Assembly (NCBI GenBank): GCA_963678705.1
Contig: OY783203.1
Coordinates: 4,836,001 to 4,900,000, forward strand
From: Panorpa germanica
Lineage: Eukaryota > Arthropoda > Insecta > Mecoptera > Panorpidae
Reading direction: 5' to 3'
DNA: 64,000 nucleotides
The translations under genes were made by a program, and so were the position numbers. The notes under the pieces are model-generated. The model was not told the origin of the DNA. It did not search any database and saw only the letters and a program-made list of their open reading frames with translations. Of the stretch, positions 21,379 to 33,338 are shown one piece after another. Within the stretch, counting starts at the first letter, position 1; the number at the start of each line of letters is the position of its first letter.

Positions 21379-23343
21379 ATATACCTAAATTATATTTTTG
21401 TTTATTATCAATAAATATTTCAAAACTAAATGTGAATGGTTATGTAAGATAAGACAAGTAAAGAATTTCTTCTCCTACTCTGAGTGTATTTGCTTTTAAC
21501 AAACAAAAGAAATATTACCTTGAATCCGTTCATCGTTAATATACATAAATTTAACGACAACTAGGAACTAAGTAACCTTTTCTGTTGAAACTACTATAAA
21601 ATGTTACAATACGACCTAAGCTATACAAGTGTAGCAAATTATGTATCACGTCTTGCGAAATAAAATACTTACACAATGTTGCAAAGAACGTCGTAAATCC
21701 AACCCTTTTTATACAATTTATGAACTGGTTTAGACATAAATCCTTTAGTATAATCACCAAACATCTGTCATTAACAAAAGGAAAATAAAAATAAATAGAA
21801 ATAAAAATATTACGAGAATGGCTCATGGTCGATGGTCCATGGAGTTGTGAAGACCATACGGGATGTGGCCATGTGGGATTCGCCATTTAGGGTTTTGTAT
21901 TCCAACATTTGCTAGAGCAGATTTTATTCCTTTGAATCCACCATTATTAAAACTGTGACTTTTGAAAAGAATAATAATATGTATACCAGTCCCGAATTAG
22001 CCATGTAGTAAATGTTACGGGCACGCGTTTTTGGAGAAAAATGTTCGGCTTGTAAAATTTTGGTTTAAATATTTTTCTTCGGGAATGGAATAAAATGGAT
22101 GAATGTTTTTAAAAGCAAGAGAAGAGAAAATAGCAACAAGGTAGAAGAAGCGTGATAGTTTGTAGGGTATAAAACTAATTCGATAAAAAAGACCATTAGA
22201 GTAGGGGTGTAGGGGTCAGAAGAAAGTGAAAAATTGAGTACCCCTAAAAATAAGTTCCGAAGGCAATTAACTGCAATCATAGAAATATTACTTAATAGAA
22301 GATAAAACCAAATCAATAAACCGAACAAAGAAAATAATATGTTTTGTTTATTGTAATTTTAATTTTGATTTTGTTCTATTTATGAGTAATTGTATAGACA
22401 GAATGCTTGTGATTTTATTCAATAAATATACGAGTATTTAATAAATACAGATATCAATCACAACCAGCAAGTCGAGATTTTTTCATTAATTGTAATTTTA
22501 GTTAATAACAGTTTTAATTTATTTTATGTGACAGAGGATCAAAAGGATATAATGAAAAATTTCAATCAGTTGTATTTGTGGTAAGCTGGTAAGAATTTAT
22601 TGTATTTATGCTACAACAGAGACTTGCACTCGCTAGCGCGTTAAATATCTATCTATACGGACATATCAGTGCGCGTCGCTTTTAACGTCGCAGGAGAAAT
22701 ACTGACATCACTGAACGACACTAACAAGTACGAATAGCTTCGTACAAATTGTATTGAGCAATGCCATTTTTCACTGACACTGAACGGAACGGTACTGATC
22801 GTCATGTGACGATACTGATCTAAAATTTCAGTGAATCTAGAACACATTTAAATTTGGGGAACACCTAAACTCAAATTTCAATATTCTTTATGCAGTAATA
22901 AGTTTATAATCCAATAGTTGGGTTTTCTTTGTTGGTGGGGCGGGGCCTTCAATTTATGTCAAAGGTACCATTACTTTTATTATAAATGTTCTAAATTTCA
23001 ACTAGTGAAAATTTGTTAATTGGGGATTAGGTGCACAAGGGGACCGTGGGGGTGACGGCAAAAAAGGTCATTTCGTTTTAAAATTTTAAGTTAGAACATT
23101 CAATGATGAGCATAATGACAATTATGTGATCTAGTATCGTAATTGCAAAACACCCGTTATTAATAGTAATAGTAAAACAAAAAGATTTTTCTTAAATGAA
23201 AACTAAAATGCAAAATCTGTTTCTTATCTAACAAAAGAGAAACATATTAATTTCGTAAGAAAATGAACCGATGCTTATAGTTTTGATTAGGTCAAAAATA
23301 TATGAAAAGTTTTCAATTAAAAGTAATTTTAATCTTCTTGCAG
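21379..23343. other. Intergenic region, no supported gene
   Basis: Contains a purine-rich block at 22080-22220 related to 19305-19480. Short frames on the minus strand (21551-21886, 22065-22328) are not convincing. 22622-22847 is a G/C-richer patch with repeated CACTGA/TACTGA words, unidentified. Should contain the 5' noncoding exon of the first LRR gene. Confidence 0.45.
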
Positions 23344-23362
23344 TTTAACAAAGTAAGATACA

Positions 23363-25190
23363 ATGGACGCCATGATCTCAGAGGAATGGAAGAGTTATGT
23401 TTCCACCTATTGGACAACCAATGATTGTGTATATGTGAATCACTTAATAGCTGAGCATGGTGTAAAAAAGACAGTGTACTTAGCTAGTCAGGGTGGTCTT
23501 AATATAAAGAAAATATTTTATGTAAGATCTGATAATGAGATATGTTATCTAAGAAATATAGCCCCATACATAAAAGATATAACAGTTTTAAAACTCAAAG
23601 GTAGTGGCATTAACCAATATAATGTAGAACTAATAGCAGAACATTGTACACAATTGAGAACCATTCATTTAACAGTGATTACAATCGTTTCCTGTAAGTC
23701 TATAAAGAAGATATACGATACTAATCGTGAGTTAAAAGCAATAGTTTTGGAAGGTCACGAATGTGACAATATTTACAACATTGATAATCCTTGTTTACGG
23801 ATTTTACCAAAAAAACTTCATGTTTTGATTTTAATTTCATGCAACATCTCAAACAAAACGTTTATGGAAAGTTTGCTGTTCAACAAATCCATCTCAAGCC
23901 TCCGCATTGATAATTGCGTTAATATTCCTAATGATTTTCTAACTCGAGTGGTGAAATTAATATCGAACTTAGAATTCCTTTCACATAGTTTTGTTCATAT
24001 GGTATCCAAGTACAGAGAAATTCACGCAGTTCCAGAGTACAGTATGTTATCAAGTTTAATACTGTATTATAATCCGCAACTGAGTGATAAATTTTTGGAA
24101 TTAGTTTCTAAAATATGCCTTGAATTAGAGGACTTGCAAATAGGAAATCCACCAGAGTGTGATGCTGTTTACACCACGCATTCACCCTGGCATCCTTCTG
24201 ATAGATCTACATTGAATTTAACTTGTAATGGGTTGACATATTTAGCAGTAATAGACAAATTGAAGTATCTAGCTTTGTATGGCTTAAAAAATGATAATAT
24301 GGTAAACAGTTTAAGAGATTTAGCACTCAAATCGACTCTAGAGAGGCTGGTAATCATTACAATAGACGAAAATTTCTCGGATGTGGTATTTGAGATGTTA
24401 TCATTATGTCATAGTTTAAGGGTAAGTTTGATGTACTAATGACTGTTATCTAATTACTTATATTATAACAAGTCTTTGATGTAAAATTTTTCATTACTAA
24501 TTAAAAAGTGTTATTTAAGTTTGACCCATTCAAACTTTTCGATCGAGTCATATGGGATATCCGTCATATTCTAACTTCACTTCATAGTGGTTGACAGCTG
24601 TCAAATTTAAAGAATTCATGGATATTTTGTACAAAGTATTATCTGACGTTTGCGTTGAGGTTACAATTAATCGTTCTAGGGAATATCTTCTTCTTGATTT
24701 CTATGAACCATCATCGTTCAACGTAACTCGCCTTTTAGAGTTTCTAGTTAAATGAACAAGCAACTCCAGAACCTTTCACAGTTAGTTTACTGAAATTAGC
24801 CATTTTTAATTTCATGTTTTAGGAGTTTACTGTGCTGGGACATGTTGTATCAGAGGCTGAGCTTATTGACGGAATTATCAGAATTGATGAAAGTGTGAAT
24901 AGAGTTAATCGATTGGAACTTAGAATAGAAGAAGAAAGTATTCAGATGCAGGTATTACAGACAGATAATAATCCAAGCGATGGTCACATTTTGTGCACCC
25001 TTGCTTTTTGTGTTATTATACTGAATGATCAACGAATATCATTTAACAAGTATATTGATTAGTAAATGTTGTGATTTATTCATTACAGGATGCAGTACGT
25101 TTCACCAGCCCGATGGTGGACATCCGTTTGAGCAAGTGCAATATATTTTGCGATGCAGTGATCAGGCGAGGATATTTTTATCACGCCTAA
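23363..25190 (+). CDS. Tandem LRR-family gene, copy 1 (429 residues, three coding exons)
   Basis: Coding exons are 23363-24421, 24823-24951 and 25089-25190. Both introns are phase 0, with GTAAGT/TTTTAG and GTATTA/TTACAG borders. An acceptor (CTTGCAG, ending 23343) lies 19 bases before the ATG, so a noncoding exon precedes it. Exon 1 (353 residues) is a leucine-rich array of the RNI/F-box-LRR style, with units such as ITVLKLKGSGINQYNVELIA and LHVLILISCNIS, and the family marks YWTTND at the N-terminus, LALYGLKNDN and DENFSDVVFE near its end. I see no F-box, signal peptide or membrane segment. Exon 2 begins EFTVLGHVV. Exon 3 ends with a C-x3-C tail (KCNIFC) and RRGYFYHA. Function unknown; LRR arrays usually bind protein. 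A BEL/Pao element begins 150 bases after the stop. Confidence 0.85.
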
Positions 25191-25339
25191 TTTATTAGTT
25201 TTAAAATGGATTTTTAATTTTTTTATAACATTAATATTTTAAATTATCGTCAAAATTGTTACTATGTTATAAGTAAAACATTATTTTCTTATTTTATGTA
25301 AAGTGTTTAACATTAAAATTGAAAATTACGTGATGTATT

Positions 25340-25648
25340 TGTACGAAATAAAACCATGCGAGTATTTGTAGATTGAATAATTATTCAATTGTTTAATGAT
25401 AAAATAATTTTACACTTTTTAATAACTTTGAACCAACATTCTTATAATAACAAGATGGTTGGGAATTATGATCTTGACAGTGTAGAAGCCCAAAACACAA
25501 CTGACACGAATGCCATATCGCTGTAGCGTACAGCAGTCGTCGTATTGTAGTCATGCGCATTACTTCTATTAGAGACAACAATACATTATAATGTTGGAAT
25601 GCCAACAGAGACATCTTCTTATGTTCTGTACTAATTTTGTACTGAACA
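25340..25648 (-). repeat. BEL/Pao 3' LTR
   Basis: 309 bp, same as 28156-28464. On the plus strand it brings AATAAA at 25347-25352, 157 bases past the stop of LRR copy 1. No canonical AATAAA was seen between that stop and the LTR, so it may supply the gene's poly(A) signal (inference). Confidence 0.93.
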
Positions 25649-25803
25649 TAAATTGCCAGCCAGCAGAAGTAGATAAGCTCACAACCAATATCAAATTATA
25701 CAATGTTACATAAAATTATTATAAACCAATTTACAAAAAATAATGTGAACTTCTTAAAACTATTATAAACAAAATTACACAAAATAACATAAACTTCTTA
25801 ACT

Positions 25804-27489
25804 CTATGGTAGTCTACATAATTTTGTGAAAATAATATAAAACAAATTAATTACTATCCTAAATATAACAGAAACCATAATTATCAATGTAGCATACATT
25901 ATCATTTGCATAATGTACACAACAATCATCAACTCAATAGTTACAATGTTATTGAAACAATTATCTTTTAACAATTCCAACAGTACAGATGTTTGTTTTA
26001 CATCAATGTTGTAAACATTGCAATTAATATCTGATGGAAGTATTGTATTTGAATCAAAAATTTTATTTGTTGCTTGTTTGATTCGCACCAGCAACACTGC
26101 GCTAATAATCTCAAGCTGGGGTATTGTAAGTACCTTACTTGATGGAGCTACACTGGACTTGTAGCAAATTAAATTTGTTTTTAACTTAATATTTATAAAA
26201 ATAATATTGTGTTTTAAACCTAATGTCATGATACTGGTTGATCTGTTTAATAATGTTTTATAAACCTCCAATAATGAAGGATTGTGTCTAAATCTTTTTT
26301 CCAACACATTAAATCTTTGCGGGGCAACTGAGAAAGAATCCTCCAATTCTATTTTATTTACTAGGCTGAGTAATGGCAAATCAACAGTTAAATTATTTTT
26401 AAGTGCTACTGAATTTTGAAATTTATGTTCAGCCTTTAAGTAATCCTCAGAAAACTTATCTGATTCCTCTGGGACTTTCTCAGTTGTCCAAGATTGTTTC
26501 ATAACATTCTCAAGGTTTGTATATTCACAAATAGCAAGATTACATACAATATTATTATGTGAATACTTATTTTTATTATACAATTTTCTTGGAACCACAT
26601 TTCCTTTATTATTATTATTGTTATGTGACATATTTTTATAATCTAAACTATACTCAATTGCAATTGCACGTCTTTCTAAAAATGAAATAAATTCTGCCAT
26701 AGTAGGCAGTTCTTCTAAATTTCTTTCCATGTGGAAAGTGCGGTTAGTAACGATATCTAATTTTCTACTTAAGGCCGAGATTAAAATCATATCCCACTTG
26801 TCTACAGGCTCATCAAGATTTTTTAACGCTTGTAATTGCTGTTTTACTTGACATAAAAAAGCCCTTATATCGACTGCAGTACCTTTCTGCATGTTGGGAA
26901 TATCAAGTATTATATTAATGTGATAAAAGATTAATCTTGCCTTATTTTCATACCGCGCTAACAATAAATCAATAGCCTCTTTGTATGAACTGTTCACAAG
27001 CGGCAGATTTATAATTATTGAGAGAGCCTCATCAACGAGATACTTTCTCAAATAAAAAAGTCTTTGAACATCGGACAATGATGCATTATTGTGAACCACT
27101 GCTTGGAAGAGCTCATAAAAGGGCTTAAACCTGGTTATATCCTTGCCATCGAAGGTTGGAATTTCCACCGCTGGGAGCTTCAATGGAACTAATTCAGGCC
27201 TATTAACTTCTTTTAACTTATTGATGCTAGCATTTAATTTTGCAATAATGTTAAAATACTTCTCTTCAACTTCTTCAATGTCTTCCTCATCTTGATCATC
27301 AATTTCTAAAATGCTGTACTGCGTGAGCTCGTACGATTGGAATGTAGTCATCATCTTTTCTTTTTTCACCTGCAGCACCTCCACTGTAGCGGAGTCGAGA
27401 GCCCTTGGGTCGCTGACGTAATTGTCCATCCGTGATATTGCACTTTTTGCAGCCGTCCGCGCCGATCTAAGCCTTTTCAATCCCTCCAT
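25804..27489 (-). CDS. BEL/Pao gag fused to scraps of pol (561 codons, internally deleted)
   Basis: Residues about 1-300 are the gag typical of BEL/Pao (DUF1759 type). They contain LPAVEIPTFDGKDITRFKPF, the QRLFYLRKYL segment and YKEAIDLLLARY. Near residue 330 it jumps to the part just before the RT domain (NLENVMKQSWTTEKVPEES, then FSVAPQRFNVLEKRFRHNPS). It then goes to the block after RNase H (SSVAPSSKVLTIPQLEIISA), and ends in a hydrophobic tail. The gag zinc knuckle, protease, RT core and integrase are absent. The frame remains open across both deletion joints, so a full-length chimeric protein is possible. It would depend on a complete relative for mobility. Confidence 0.88.
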   Translation of the reverse strand: MEGLKRLRSARTAAKSAISRMDNYVSDPRALDSATVEVLQVKKEKMMTTFQSYELTQYSILEIDDQDEEDIEEVEEKYFNIIAKLNASINKLKEVNRPELVPLKLPAVEIPTFDGKDITRFKPFYELFQAVVHNNASLSDVQRLFYLRKYLVDEALSIIINLPLVNSSYKEAIDLLLARYENKARLIFYHINIILDIPNMQKGTAVDIRAFLCQVKQQLQALKNLDEPVDKWDMILISALSRKLDIVTNRTFHMERNLEELPTMAEFISFLERRAIAIEYSLDYKNMSHNNNNNKGNVVPRKLYNKNKYSHNNIVCNLAICEYTNLENVMKQSWTTEKVPEESDKFSEDYLKAEHKFQNSVALKNNLTVDLPLLSLVNKIELEDSFSVAPQRFNVLEKRFRHNPSLLEVYKTLLNRSTSIMTLGLKHNIIFINIKLKTNLICYKSSVAPSSKVLTIPQLEIISAVLLVRIKQATNKIFDSNTILPSDINCNVYNIDVKQTSVLLELLKDNCFNNIVTIELMIVVYIMQMIMYATLIIMVSVIFRIVINLFYIIFTKLCRLP

Positions 27490-28155
27490 CTTGCTTAGGT
27501 GATAGATTCGTACTTATATGATAGATGAAACGTGGATGACAAACTAATCCAGGTTAATCCAGCAACATGAGAAGTTTTTAATAGATTGGTACTTGCAGAT
27601 AGTAATAATAACTTTGTACCTTCATGAGTAAAGAAGTATTTTACTCTCCTCCAGCATCCATGTATCCTCTTCCGTAATGAATAATTTTTCTTAAAATATA
27701 AACGTGTAGTAATCCAAATTATATGCGAATCCGCTTAAATCAAACGTTGCATTACCCAATCAATGGCAATTGATGACTTGCCAGGCCGCCATAGGGTAAA
27801 TGTAACAAAATAGCTTGCACTTGTGCTGGTTACTATACAGATGTAACCTCAAAACACCACGAAATCACACGCGGGTACCAATGGCTTGTAAGGCCAGTTT
27901 TTTTTTTTGTAGGATTTAAAACCTTCTTGAAATGTAATTGTAAAATATCCAGCTTCGCTTGTAAGGCTTCTGGAAATGTAATTGTAAAATATCCAAATCC
28001 TCCGTGAATCCGCCAAAATAGAGCGTCCCATTTACCCAATCAATGGCAATCGCCAAGGGGCAAATGTAATAAAACGCCAAAAATACAATGAAAAACACAC
28101 GCGGTTAATAAACTCGAAGGATCGGCTTTGTAAGACTCGAAGGACCAGCTTCGCA

Positions 28156-28464
28156 TGTACGAAATAAAACCATGCGAGTATTTGTAGATTGAATAATTAT
28201 TCAATTGTTTAATGATAAAATAATTTTACACTTTTTAATAACTTTGAACCAACATTCTTATAATAACAAGATGGTTGGGAATTATGATCTTGACAGTGTA
28301 GAAGCCCAAAACACAACTGACACGAATGCCATATCGCTGTAGCGTACAGCAGTCGTCGTATTGTAGTCATGCGCATTACTTCTATTAGAGACAACAATAC
28401 ATTATAATGTTGGAATGCCAACAGAGACATCTTCTTATGTTCTGTACTAATTTTGTACTGAACA
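28156..28464 (-). repeat. BEL/Pao 5' LTR
   Basis: 309 bp, TGTACG…GAACA on the plus strand, matching the other LTR at every position I compared. Confidence 0.93.
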
Positions 28465-28596
28465 GTATTGTATTTTTATAATAATAATTTTTTAATATTA
28501 CAAAAAGAGTACTGTTGGTAAAGAAAAGAAATATTAGATTCTAAATTGTTATCACAACAAATATATTATTTATTAAATGTGACTATTCATGGGCTT

Positions 28597-28829
28597 TTTT
28601 TTAACATCATATTGGAGATGCGTATAATTTTTTTGTCATGAAAGAGTTCATTTATAGTTCAGTTTCTCACAATCGTTCATATGAAATGTCTGTTTTATCG
28701 GCTACAGATGACGGAACCACTCCACCTGTCGGAATACAAATGAAGATAAAGTTTATGCGTACTATAATTGAAGTGAAATAGTGATAGAAACGCCAAAAAA
28801 AAGGATACTTCACCAAATTGTTTACTGGG
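28597..28829. mobile_element. Short CCCAGTAAAC element, left end missing
   Basis: The right end TTCACCAAATTGTTTACTGG is present. The interior (AAAGAGTTCATTTATAGTTC, CACCTGTCGGAATACAAATG) matches 51795-52023. The left terminal repeat is lost. Confidence 0.75.
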
Positions 28830-29234
28830 TACTTAAAACAATATATTATACACTTATAAACATTTGTAATACATATTTTATAATTTATAAATACGAGTTT
28901 GGGTATTTAAAATCCAGCGATTAAATTAGTTTCAATGATTAAGTCAATAAGATTTTTAAGACTTTCGCTGCTGTCAAATATCTGCTTAAAATCTTTAGGC
29001 ATAAATGGATGTCTTTCTTTTTTATTTAACGTCGAGCTCAGTAAGCTCATTTAATTATTATTTTTTTTATATTATTTAATTCCGATGCTATTTTAATTAT
29101 TTTATTTAATAGCGATGCTCAGTCGTATAATTATTCCCATTCCCACTCCCAATATTCCTATATTGGCGGTTTTTATGATATATTAGCCACATACATGTGT
29201 ATTACGCTGCTATTACGAGTAAATACGTTTTTTG

Positions 29235-29330
29235 AATTATGTGAATCCAGAAATATAGCGCTAGGATCGAACCCGAAAACACAGCAGTGGGGCGTCAAGT
29301 ATAAATCCTTTCAGCCATTGTGGCGTCTAG
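29235..29330 (-). mobile_element. tRNA-derived SINE head
   Basis: On the minus strand: GGCTGAAAGGATTTATACTT, then GACGCCCCACTGCTGTGTTT, then the B-box GGGTTCGATCC. It is nearly the same as the head at 61365-61440. Confidence 0.65.
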
Positions 29331-30318
29331 TTGTATTTCAATTAATATACTTATTATTAATAAATGAATGTTATCCAAGTATCCATTGATATATCAGTCC
29401 TTATATTCATTTAATACTTTTGTATACACTGTAAACGAAATATAATTTCTTTTTTGTTTACAAAATATTTCTACATAAAAAACTATTATTAGTGTGATAT
29501 TATATTATTATTGAGACAAATACAAGTTAAGCGGTTGTTCAATGGCTCAGAGTCATTGCAGAATATAAAACAATTCGAGAAGAAATGCAATCGTGACAAA
29601 AGGTCTTTGATCTGTTGCTCCCCCCTCCCTGCAACCTTTAATGAATGATTACTGTTTCATTCAAGTGTTGTGATTCTTTGATTATGTAGGATAAATCGTT
29701 GACATTTATTGTGATGTTAGTAGTTTGTCGTATTACTGTGAGCTAGCTCTGATTTTAATATTCAACTTCGAGATAACTTTCTGTAAGTTATATTATAATT
29801 ACATAGGTTAATTAATAATTAAAAAGTAAAGTAAAATAAAAATAACTAAAAGCTATTTCAGAGACCTTTAATTATTAGGAAGGTTTTCATGCGCAAAATT
29901 GTATATATTTTTTTCAAAAACTAGTAAAATAGGTCACAATACATATATTATGTATGTATATTAGGTAAAATCGGTAAATTTTGTTATGTTATTGAATATG
30001 TATTGTTTGGCGAACGGTCTGAACTGTGTCATGAAATCCCTTCTAAGCGCGCGAATGAAATATCTAATATGTTAGATATTTATTAGATATCTCATTCCCT
30101 TGCTGTAAATGGATTGTAGGTAAAATTTCAGAGCTATATCTTATAGATCGGAAGTCTATGAGGATGATAAAAAGGTGAAAGTTTACGGGTGTGTCCGAGT
30201 ATTAAAAACAATTTAGCAAACCTAAAATTAATCTGGGGTACTTTGTAAGAAACTTTATATAGATACCATAATTGTAATAACATAAATACTAATTAATAAT
30301 TATATATAATTGTTGTAG
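29331..30318. other. Intergenic region before LRR copy 2
   Basis: AT-rich; expected to hold the promoter and noncoding exon of LRR copy 2, neither of which I can point to. Confidence 0.4.
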
Positions 30319-30326
30319 TTTTAAAA

Positions 30327-33300
30327 ATGGAGTTGGAACAGGATCCAGCAGAAGAGTTTTGGAACAATCGAGATCTCATCGATATACGTCATGTATTAGA
30401 GAATGAGAATATGAATATTTTTCAAATAATCTATCTTCTCCATAATGGGGTGCATAAAATGCAGAGCATAATCTATACTAAAGTTAATCCACAACCAGAT
30501 TATTTCGAACTAATTTCCCCTTATATTAATGTAAGGGTGTTAAGCATACGCTCAGACAGTATCAGTGAACAAAATGTACGACAAATTGCACACAACTGTA
30601 ACAAGTTGCTGGAGCTAACCTTACAAGTCCTTCCTAACGTTTCATGCAACTCAATAGAAAAAATATTTAAACGTAATACCGAGTTACTTACATTTATTCT
30701 TCATGGTCACCACTGTCAATGGGATTATATACATGACATCTACGCACCATGTTTAAGGGGTTTACCTAAAAATATAAAGGATCTCCAATTTATTTCATGT
30801 AAAATGTCCCCCAGATCTTTATTGGAATCCTTATATGGTCTTAGTCATCTTGCGTATTTTAGACTGGATAACTGTTTTGGAATTCCATGTGATTTTGTTA
30901 AGCGGGTAATCGACGCATTTCCAAATATACTAAACTTCGAGCATAATTTTGTACAGTACGGTCCTAAGTACAAACCAATGCTAATAATACCACATATAAA
31001 TTGCATAAAACAGTTTGTATCATTTTATAATCCGTTCCTCAATGATCAATTGTTGAAATATATTTGTGACACGTGCTTTGCACTAGAAATCATGCAAATA
31101 GGAAATCCCTTGGAATGCGATGACCTGTATACCGAGCCCAACTCAGAGCATTCGGATCGCTCTTTAAATTTTACTGCCAGCGGAATAAGTTACTTAGCTT
31201 CAGTGAAGTTTCTAACTACTTTGGAAATATACGGAATAACAAGCAATAACTTATTAAGAAACATGACACCTTTGGCAAACAAAGGAAATTTGCAATTTTT
31301 GACACTCATAACTAGAGGCGAAGATTTTTCGGAAGTTGCGGCTAAGTTTATAGTGGAATCCTTTACTGTGCAGGTAACAAAAATGGCAATACACATAGAA
31401 AATTTAATATCTATATTAGTTAAAATATATTTGTATTTTTTGTATTTTGAAATTGATATTGATTCAGTTATCATCCTTCCTCCTATAGTATAATGTTCCA
31501 AATGAAAGTTTATATGTTTATTTGTTTATATGCTCAGCGCTTTGTATGGTGGCTCGAAAACGGTTCCACGTACTTTCTTAAAAATTGCATATTTCATGGA
31601 AAAAAAACTTCTAAAACTTTTGGCGTCCTCGGATTTTCCCCTGTATTTCCTGGAAACCCTTAGTTTTGGAAAAACTAAAAAAAATTTATTATTTTCTGCT
31701 CTATAACTTTTAATTCGTAATAGATGGAAAGTTGAAATTTGAAATTGAATTCACGGTAAAAAAGTATCGTCACGGTAACAAAAAGTATCGTCACGGTAAC
31801 AAAAATACGGTCACGGTAAAAACGTATCGTCATGGTAACAAAAATACGGTCACGGTAAAAAAGTATCGTCACGGTAACAAAAATACGGTCACGGTAAAAA
31901 AGTATCGTCACGGTAACAAAAATACGGTCACGGTAAAAACGTATCGTCATGGTAACAAAAATACGGTCACGGTAAAAACGTATCGTCATGGTAAAAAAAT
32001 ATTTAAAAAGGAAATTAAAATTTGAGGTGAAATTCAATTAGTATTAATATTTCAGACGATAACAATTTGCGGCTAAGTTTTTCATATTTCATGAAAAAAA
32101 ACTTCTAAAACTTTTGGCGTCCTCGGATTTCCTGTATTTCCTGGAAACCCTTAGTTTTGGAAAAACTAAAAAAAAATTATTATTTTCTGCTCTATAACTT
32201 TTAATTCGTAATAGATGGAAAGTTGAAATTTGAAATTGAATTCACGGTAAAAAAGTATCGTCACGGTAACAAAAAGTATCGTCACGGTAACAAAAATACG
32301 GTCACTTTAAAAACGTATCGTCACGGTAACAAAAATACGGTCACGGTAAAAAAGTATCGTCACGGTAACAAAAATACGGTCACGGTAAAAAAGTATCGTC
32401 ACGGAAACAAAAATACGGTCACGGTAAAAAAGTATCGTCACGGTAACAAAAATACGGTCACGGTAAAAACGTATCGTCATGGTAAAAAAATATTTAAAAA
32501 GGAAATTAAAATTTGAGGTGAAATTCAATTAGTATTAATATTTCAGACGATAACAATTTTGGGTCAAATTGCAAATATCAGAAATGCAATAAATACACGA
32601 GCTATCTTCGGGGGAGATAGACGTAACAAGCTAAAACTTTGCCTCGAAGAAGAAAGTCTTGAATCATGGGTATTATAAAATGTCTCTTTAATTTATATTA
32701 TATAACATGGACCTATTTCCAATACAAATATCATCGAAGATCTCACTGGGGTAGTAGTTTTTGTGATTTTGTGGCCTCATGATTTTTAATCCACTGCCTC
32801 GTTAGGTTATGTTGATATTTTGCATATAATGTCAGAAGATATATAAGAAAAAGTTAACTAAAGTTAAAAATTTTCCTAATAAACAAGAAACTTGACCAAA
32901 ATTATAATTTTATAATAACTTTACAAAACCTTGAACAAATGCTAGAGGTGTTTTGGTCCTAATATACGAGATTTTAACCAAGTACTATGCCAAATTTGGT
33001 CAAGATCTCTTGTTTACAGCAGCTGTTGTCCAGTCAGTCCACTTCAGTAGTACATGGCGATTTTTTTTTTGAATGACGATTTTCTCGTATAATATATATG
33101 GTAGAAGTAACATAATAAAAGGTCGTTGGTAATAGAACTAGTATTGGAAATAGGTTAATACTAGTTTAAAAGCATTAAGAAAAATATTTTTCAGGGAATG
33201 TTTGTTATTAAAAAATATGAACTTCTGTTTTTTTTTTAGGAAGTAACCGCCTACAACAATTTGAATTTCAAAATCACATTTTCTCGAAGTGAAACTTATT

Positions 33301-33338
33301 GTCGCCAGTACATTAGAACGCACTATTTTGGCTTTTAA
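30327..33338 (+). CDS. Tandem LRR-family gene, copy 2 (422 residues, three coding exons)
   Basis: Coding exons are 30327-31373, 32547-32669 and 33240-33338; both introns are phase 0. An acceptor (TTGTAG, ending 30318) lies 8 bases before the ATG. The LRR exon has EFWNNRD at the N-terminus, LPNVSCNSIEKIF, HGHHCQ, FISCKMS, LEIYGITSNN and GEDFSEVAAK, each shared with the other copies, most closely copy 4. Exon 2 is TITILGQIANIRNA … LCLEEESLESW. Exon 3 is EVTAYNNLNFKITFS … YIRTHYFGF. In the tail the first Cys of the C-x3-C pair is Ser (SETYC). Intron 1 is 1,173 bases, longer than in the other copies, because of an internal tandem duplication holding a 39-bp minisatellite. A decoy acceptor there leads to a stop after 6 codons. 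No frame break in the coding exons. Confidence 0.83.
31752..31994. repeat. 39-bp minisatellite block A in intron 1 of LRR copy 2
   Basis: Units of 39 bp made of alternating GTATCGTCACGGTAACAAAA and ATACGGTCACGGTAAAAA words. As 39 is a multiple of 3, frames on both strands stay open by chance. Confidence 0.93.
32056..32558 (+). repeat. Internal tandem duplication with duplicated exon 2 splice acceptor
   Basis: TATTTCAG|ACGATAACAATT occurs at 32048-32067 and again at the true exon 2 start (32539-32558). After the first occurrence, 32068-32080 repeats 13 bases of exon 1 (TGCGGCTAAGTTT, 31337-31349). Intron sequence is then repeated from 32083 (compare 31588). So a unit from the end of exon 1 to the start of exon 2 was duplicated in tandem, and the second copy later lost about 240 bp. 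Confidence 0.85.
32243..32486. repeat. 39-bp minisatellite block B in intron 1 of LRR copy 2
   Basis: Same array as 31752-31994 with a few base differences (for example CACTTTAAA for CACGGTAAA), carried by the tandem duplication. Confidence 0.93.

Larger units (their letters stand above)
25340..28464 (-). mobile_element. Non-autonomous BEL/Pao LTR retrotransposon, recent insertion
   Basis: Two 309-bp LTRs (25340-25648 and 28156-28464) start TG and end CA. They appear identical, and the 5-bp target duplication GTATT is at 25335-25339 and 28465-28469. It is read on the minus strand. Next to the 5' LTR (right side), TGGTCCTTCGAGTC eight bases in is a likely tRNA primer-binding site. A leader of about 650 bp has imperfect internal repeats (AAATGTAATTGTAAAATATCC twice). 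One gag-containing frame follows. Protease, reverse transcriptase and integrase are missing, and the total is 3,125 bp against 6-9 kb for complete elements. LTR identity points to a very recent insertion. Confidence 0.92.

Noticed and set aside
25393-25614. A 73-codon frame repeated at 28209-28430
   Set aside because: It lies inside the BEL/Pao LTRs, is duplicated because the LTRs are, and has no recognisable domain.
31752-31994. CRISPR-like look of the alternating repeated units
   Set aside because: Eukaryotic intron, contiguous tandem repeat without unique spacers.
31732-32528. Frames of about 73-120 codons with periodic KYRHGNKNTVTV-type repeats, on both strands
   Set aside because: Produced by a 39-bp minisatellite inside an intron; frame openness follows from unit length.
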